Part shown: positions 59,762-64,000 of the stretch, in pieces | Numbering within the stretch: position 1 is the first letter of the stretch | Layout: each line of letters starts with the position of its first letter | Origin: Haliclystus octoradiatus | Lineage: Eukaryota > Cnidaria > Staurozoa > Stauromedusae > Haliclystidae | DNA length: 64,000 nt | Direction: 5' to 3' | Assembly: GCA_916610825.1 (NCBI GenBank) | Contig: OU744446.1 | Span: forward strand, 11,466,538 to 11,530,537 | The notes under the pieces: generated by a model | Databases searched by the model: none | What the model saw: only the letters and a program-made list of their open reading frames with translations | Told to the model about the DNA's origin: nothing | Made by a program: the position numbers and the translations under genes

Positions 59762-60913
59762 TTAAACTTTTGAGCTATTTTTTGCTCTGTATAATAAGAA
59801 CCCGAGAACAACAGACGTCACCATGAATACACCAAGCAATCCACCCATAATACTGTAGACGACTTCTGGCTCTATAAAAATAAAGTAAATCATTAATAAT
59901 TTAAAACAATGATTAGAAATATTGCACAGTCATTGACGACTCATTCATGATTTATATTATTCATAGACAGTTGAATAGCTAGCATGTGCTCTGTCTATAT
60001 AAAAACATCTAGGAACATCCTAACGTCTACTAACCGATTTATCTGTGACGCAGGCTATATATTAAATAACCACAACCGTAGATATAATATAAGTGTATGG
60101 ATAAAACGCTGCAATATTGTTCATCGGTGATTGAACCTTACGTGCAGCCTTGCAATCTTGAGTTATTTGAATATTCCAACACGAATTATTGTATTGTCAT
60201 GCAATAAAAACAGCAGTTAATATACTGAATAACTGATCATGTCAAGAAAAATTGCTGGAAAAAACGAATTTAAAAGCGATAAAGAGCCTGTCAGCTTTCA
60301 GTGATGGAAATCGAGAAAATCAGCTGATCTCAAATGCCCTCCAGACATTGAAAAATTGGGACATAATCCTACAAATACCAAGTAGATGCCAGAAGTAGTA
60401 GAGATGATGCGTGTGGTAGACCTACCTGGCTCTGGCTCGCCTTCTGGTTCAACTTCAGGCTCAGGCTCCGTCTTTGGTTCAGGCTCTGCCCACACTGATG
60501 AATACATCTCAGGTTCGGCTGATGGAGTAGGTGAAATGTTCATAGCAGTAACTGAAAACATAAATAGACGGAATATAGTTAAATTTAATTCAAATAACAA
60601 CCTAAATACATGACATACATTTTAAGAGTCGTATGGTACTTTAAACGTTAACCACATGTAAATCTCTGGACATATTATATTGTTTCCAGTAATATTGTCC
60701 ATATTCCATAGCAACTGCAGTTGTACGTCATCTGAGGTATTGTATTATATACATTCACCGTTAACGTCTTTAATATAATTGATATAAGCCGATATTGCTC
60801 GTGTGAAATCATAGTGAATTTTTTTAGCTAACGAATCAACCTAAAACATTCTTACCTACTGACGAAGCGTAGAAGCTAGCCATTAAAACAACGAAAAGTA
60901 ATTTCATAGTCAT
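59762..60913 (-). CDS. Small single-pass membrane protein with Glu/Pro-rich ectodomain (97 aa, 3 exons; unrecognised)
   Basis: Exons in transcript order: 60856-60913, 60426-60551, 59762-59871, with GT-AG junctions and matching phases. The 97-aa product starts MTMKLLFVVLMASFYASSV, a typical signal peptide. A short segment with one N-glycosylation sequon (NIS) follows, then an acidic stalk of EPEP-type repeats (about residues 33-64). A ~22-residue hydrophobic span (SIMGGLLGVFMVTSVVLGFLLY) and a short basic tail (RAKNSSKV) complete it. This predicts a type I surface protein. A TATA-like box lies about 145 bp upstream of the start. I do not recognise the family; low-complexity composition would defeat most similarity searches. 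Alternative starts exist: MKLL two codons later, and an upstream in-frame ATG at 61084 lying on the far side of the TATA box. Confidence 0.75.
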
Positions 60914-61056
60914 TTTGAGATGATTAATAAATGCTTTTATAAAGCTTTGCAATAAATTAAATAAATTAATATCGAGTTCTCCACTCTCGTGTTGACTTAG
61001 TCCTTCGTGCGTACTAATAGCTGCATAAAGTATAACTAACCAACCGTTGATGTTGA

Positions 61057-61066
61057 CATATTTATA
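61057..61066 (-). promoter_or_regulatory. TATA box of the small membrane-protein gene
   Basis: The minus strand reads TATAAATATG, a good TATA-box match, about 145 bp upstream of the ATG at 60913. Transcription would start near 61030, giving a ~115-nt 5' UTR. A TATA promoter would suit a tissue-restricted gene more than a housekeeping one; that is inference. Confidence 0.5.
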
Positions 61067-61606
61067 GATGAGGACTAACAACAATAACGCATTTTACACC
61101 GTGACACTGCAATTTCTTTGCGAATCATCTATTGTTTGAATAGAACAGCGATTAGCCAATCATGGCGCACCAAAAGATACGCACAAATAGTTATCTTGGT
61201 GACAGCGTTAAATCATAATAAATTTGTTTGCTTGTGCAATATATTATTCAGATAATATATATTGCAATTGAATTGCGTTCTCTTTGGCATTTTTTTTTGT
61301 CTAGGGAATTTAGTTTAGTTATTTTGACTAGCAAGATAATTTTATAACTCAACATGTCGATCTTTCATGATTTTCGCTATGAGATTTACATCTCTCTCAG
61401 TAATAATATGAAAAGGGTTGTAACTTTCTATTGAAATGTTTCACGTTATTAAAACAAAGATAACGGCGAACAAAACAAAAGGTATCATTCAAATTTATGC
61501 TGTGTCATGGTCAGTAAGAAATTTTAGATAGAGTGCTGAGTAGATCTGGTACCAACCTTCGTGTATACGTCACGTTTTTAGATATATCGGCACGTGGGGA
61601 AGTTAA

Positions 61607-62130
61607 CATCCAATCAGCATGCATACAGTTTTTATGGCAGTTATCAAACATGTTATATGTTATAATTCTTTTAGTGTTTTTATTGCATTAAATTAGTGAC
61701 GACGATATATTTATCCTAAATGGTGTTATACTGACCATTCACCAACAGATAGGGTTCTTCCAGGTACAACTTGGAAATTATTAGGGTACATATAGTTCGT
61801 GCGTAGAAGTAGAAAGTGTGGGTGGGATATGCTGACAACTCCAACCCTTTGGGACAGCCCGCCTATAGAAATTGAACATCCAGTCAGCATGCATACAATT
61901 TTTATGGAATCTTTTCAAATTCTCTTATATGCGATAATTCGTGTTTTTATTGCATTAATTAGTGAGTCTAGTGACGATGCCTTTATCTTGAATGGTGTTA
62001 TACTGAACAACAGATAGAGTTCTTGATTCTTCCAAGTACTGTATAACTTGGAATTGAAAATACTATAAAATTCGTGCATAGAAAATTTGGGTGAGATAAC
62101 TTGGACATGCTGACAACTCCAACCCTTTTA
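61607..62130 (+). repeat. Diverged tandem duplication, ~270-280 bp unit
   Basis: CATCCAATCAGCATGCATAC at 61607 recurs as CATCCAGTCAGCATGCATAC at 61877. TGCTGACAACTCCAACCCTT at ~61830 recurs at ~62108. Both units contain TGGTGTTATACTGA and AACAGATAG. Two copies, upstream of PPT1. Confidence 0.8.
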
Positions 62131-63089
62131 GACATCCGTAGACTGTGATCGGATGTTCTTTAACTTCTTTACGTAAGGCTCCGGGTAAGGCTATATTGAT
62201 TGGAATTGTGAAATAATAATGATGATGAATCATGATGGTGGTTAAATGTAATGCGTTCCCTTTCATTTCATTCCAATTGTTTAATTACATTTGATTTGGT
62301 CATCAGATTTATAACAACTTTAGTGTCGTACGTTTTGCTGATTATAATCACTGTGAAACAAACTATGTAGTAAAGCTATATGGCATCGTATGGAATCGTA
62401 TAATTAGGATAGTTTGTTTTGTCATGCCATATACTATATTGATGTTTCAGTGTTGGTGACTTATACTTGTAGTGAGTGTTACATTTGTAAGCTTTCTATA
62501 TATTTCACCTCATATGGCACATACGAATGTATGCTCATAATAATGTAAACAATATGTACCGTAATATGCATCACTGTTTACCTAAATCAAGCATTGGATA
62601 GTGGTATTATATGCCCTTATAATGTTAGGACCTGTTTATGTCATACATTTATTGTTTTATAATTTTACTATAAAATGAAGTAGCAGTGCGGCGTGTTCCT
62701 CTGTAATTACAAGTAGGCAGCAATATTACAACCCTGCCTCGAAGCCCTTCTCTGGGAAGTTTCCAATCAAATATGATCGGCTTCGGTTTTGCAATTTGAG
62801 GAAAAAGCGCTCCTTTTAATAATTCCCAACAACCCACGGCTTACCATCATAAACCGTCTCTTCAATGAATTAATGATAGTATTGCCATGTATTTATCTAG
62901 TGTATTAATTGCGGGAGGTGTCGTAGAAATATGTGACTAGCACTATCGTCAGCATAAGTAGTTTGGTTTAACCGGACATGATTTGAGATTATTCTACCTA
63001 TGAACTTATCTTGTAGATATGAATATTATTTCTCCCGGAATTTCATTGATTCTTTTCATAGTGTGCTATGAAAGTATTGGAGATTTCTG

Positions 63090-63153
63090 TGTATACATGA
63101 TGTATACAAACACTACAGATTCTGGAGTGACGTTTGTATACATCATGTATACA
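63090..63153. repeat. Perfect 22-bp inverted repeat with 20-nt loop
   Basis: TGTATACATGATGTATACAA(AC) at 63090-63111 is exactly reverse-complemented at 63132-63153. Each arm is itself nearly palindromic around CATGATG. It lies ~750 bp upstream of PPT1. Confidence 0.9.
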
Positions 63154-63900
63154 TACATATATATAGCTTGCTTGATCCCAATACAGCATATTATTTTTAA
63201 ATTTTCTTCGGCCAACATCCAAATTTACTGATAATTTCCGATATGAACAATATCTGAAAAATTGATGATTTACAAGTGGGTTACTGTTTTACACTGTATT
63301 CATATTTCCCAATTAAATCATTTCAATAAAAAAGAGATCAATATATATAGTTAAATATAATGCATTTCCAGGCCTTTTCACTGAATTTGTTAAGGACATA
63401 CAACTAATAAGACCTTGTTAATAAACATACATTTTAAACGTAAATTTTATCGAAGATGCACGATCCCAAATGGAGAAAAATATCAACCATAAATTCCTAG
63501 GAAGACCTCTGTTTTGCAATCATCTCTTTAATCATTTATTTGGTCTGTTTTTCTATTTTCATTTTATTTTCTGTAAAACTATTTGAAAACTCAAAGACTG
63601 TACCACGTTAATCTTCCATCTCCTAGAATTTGTTTAGTTTATTACTTTATTTAAACTAAAAATGCAAAATCGAACAAATATATACAATGAAAATCATCAA
63701 ACGTTTTTCATTAAAGAAATAATAGGTCTGAATAATATGTACGAGGCTGTAATTGTATTTATGAGGTTGTACAGAAATGGATGGTTGTTATTTTTAGAAG
63801 TCACATGACTATACGCACAATACATATTTTGAAAAATTGAAGCTGTTGAGGAAATCTCTGGTCCATCGAAGTTTGTGAAATATATGTTTAATTGTTTGTT

Positions 63901-64000
63901 ATGGCAGAGAGAGCAATCATGTTAAAGGCTTTGCTGCTATTATCATTCTCATTGCATGTATTTTGTCAAAATAATTCGTTGCCAATTGTTCTTTGGCATG
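63901..64000 (+). CDS. PPT1: Palmitoyl-protein thioesterase 1, first coding exon (partial, cut by window edge)
   Basis: PPT1 is the lysosomal thioesterase that removes palmitate from S-acylated proteins. The frame opens at 63901 and reads 33 codons: MAERAIMLKALLLLSF..., a signal peptide ending near HVFCQ, followed by NNSLPIVLWH. The LPxVxWHG block directly after the signal peptide is the N-terminal strand of PPT1 (human LPLVIWHGMGDSC). PPT2 differs at this block. Only the start of the gene is visible, so catalytic residues cannot be checked. The assignment rests on about ten residues plus position. Confidence 0.82.
   Translation, partial: MAERAIMLKALLLLSFSLHVFCQNNSLPIVLWH

Larger units (their letters stand above)
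60914..63900. other. Divergent intergenic spacer between the small membrane-protein gene and PPT1
   Basis: Three kilobases with no supported gene. It contains the TATA box at 61057, a diverged tandem duplication of ~275 bp (about 61607-62130), and a perfect 22-bp inverted repeat at 63090-63153. The remainder is AT-rich. PPT1's promoter should lie just left of 63901. Short open frames here (for example 61799-62017 and 63019-63231) sit in repeats and are not convincing. Confidence 0.6.

Noticed and set aside
60298-60613. Plus-strand Gly/Ser-rich frame 60386-60613
   Set aside because: Antisense of the Glu/Pro codons of the small membrane-protein gene.

Overview
This is eukaryotic, invertebrate-animal nuclear DNA. 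It is AT-rich, its genes are cut into many short exons joined by GT-AG introns, and the introns are full of transposon debris. The protein-level similarity to vertebrates, the dense introns and the frequent word taggcctac suggest a slowly evolving, possibly deuterostome invertebrate such as an echinoderm or hemichordate. That placement is an inference and is weak. Nothing bacterial, viral or CRISPR-like was seen.

Layout. (1) 114-24620, minus strand: the first 33 coding exons (1,038 codons) of IFT172, a retrograde intraflagellar-transport (IFT-B) subunit; the gene runs off the left edge. (2) 26578-43551, minus strand: a complete 18-exon acetyl-CoA synthetase of the ACSS2 type (692 aa). (3) 43914-48527: a 4.6-kb Mutator-like transposon with ~565-bp terminal inverted repeats (TIRs) and a perfect 9-bp target duplication, lying exactly between two divergent genes. 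(4) 48649-57880, plus strand: a complete 9-exon ethanolaminephosphotransferase of the SELENOI/EPT1 type (401 aa). (5) 59762-60913, minus strand: a 3-exon, 97-aa single-pass membrane protein with a Glu/Pro-rich ectodomain, not recognised. (6) 63901-64000, plus strand: the first coding exon of palmitoyl-protein thioesterase 1 (PPT1), cut by the right edge.

The introns and spacers hold: a satellite array of ~192-bp units in mirror-image orientation, enclosed by 29-bp perfect TIRs (35765-39457); hAT elements with 8-bp target duplications; a second Mutator-like family with 9-bp duplications; pogo/Tigger-like MITEs with TA duplications; Penelope-like remnants; tRNA-derived SINEs; LINE reverse-transcriptase scraps; and a dispersed family built from TTCATGAA palindromes, seen at least twelve times.

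The genes are ordinary cell-biology genes (cilium, acetyl-CoA supply, phospholipid synthesis, lysosomal depalmitoylation) and do not form one pathway. The most interesting points are the transposon that split what looks like a ~475-bp bidirectional ACSS2/SELENOI promoter, the immunoglobulin-like domain carried inside that transposon, the TIR-bounded mirror satellite, and an unidentified exon-like segment tandemly duplicated inside an IFT172 intron.
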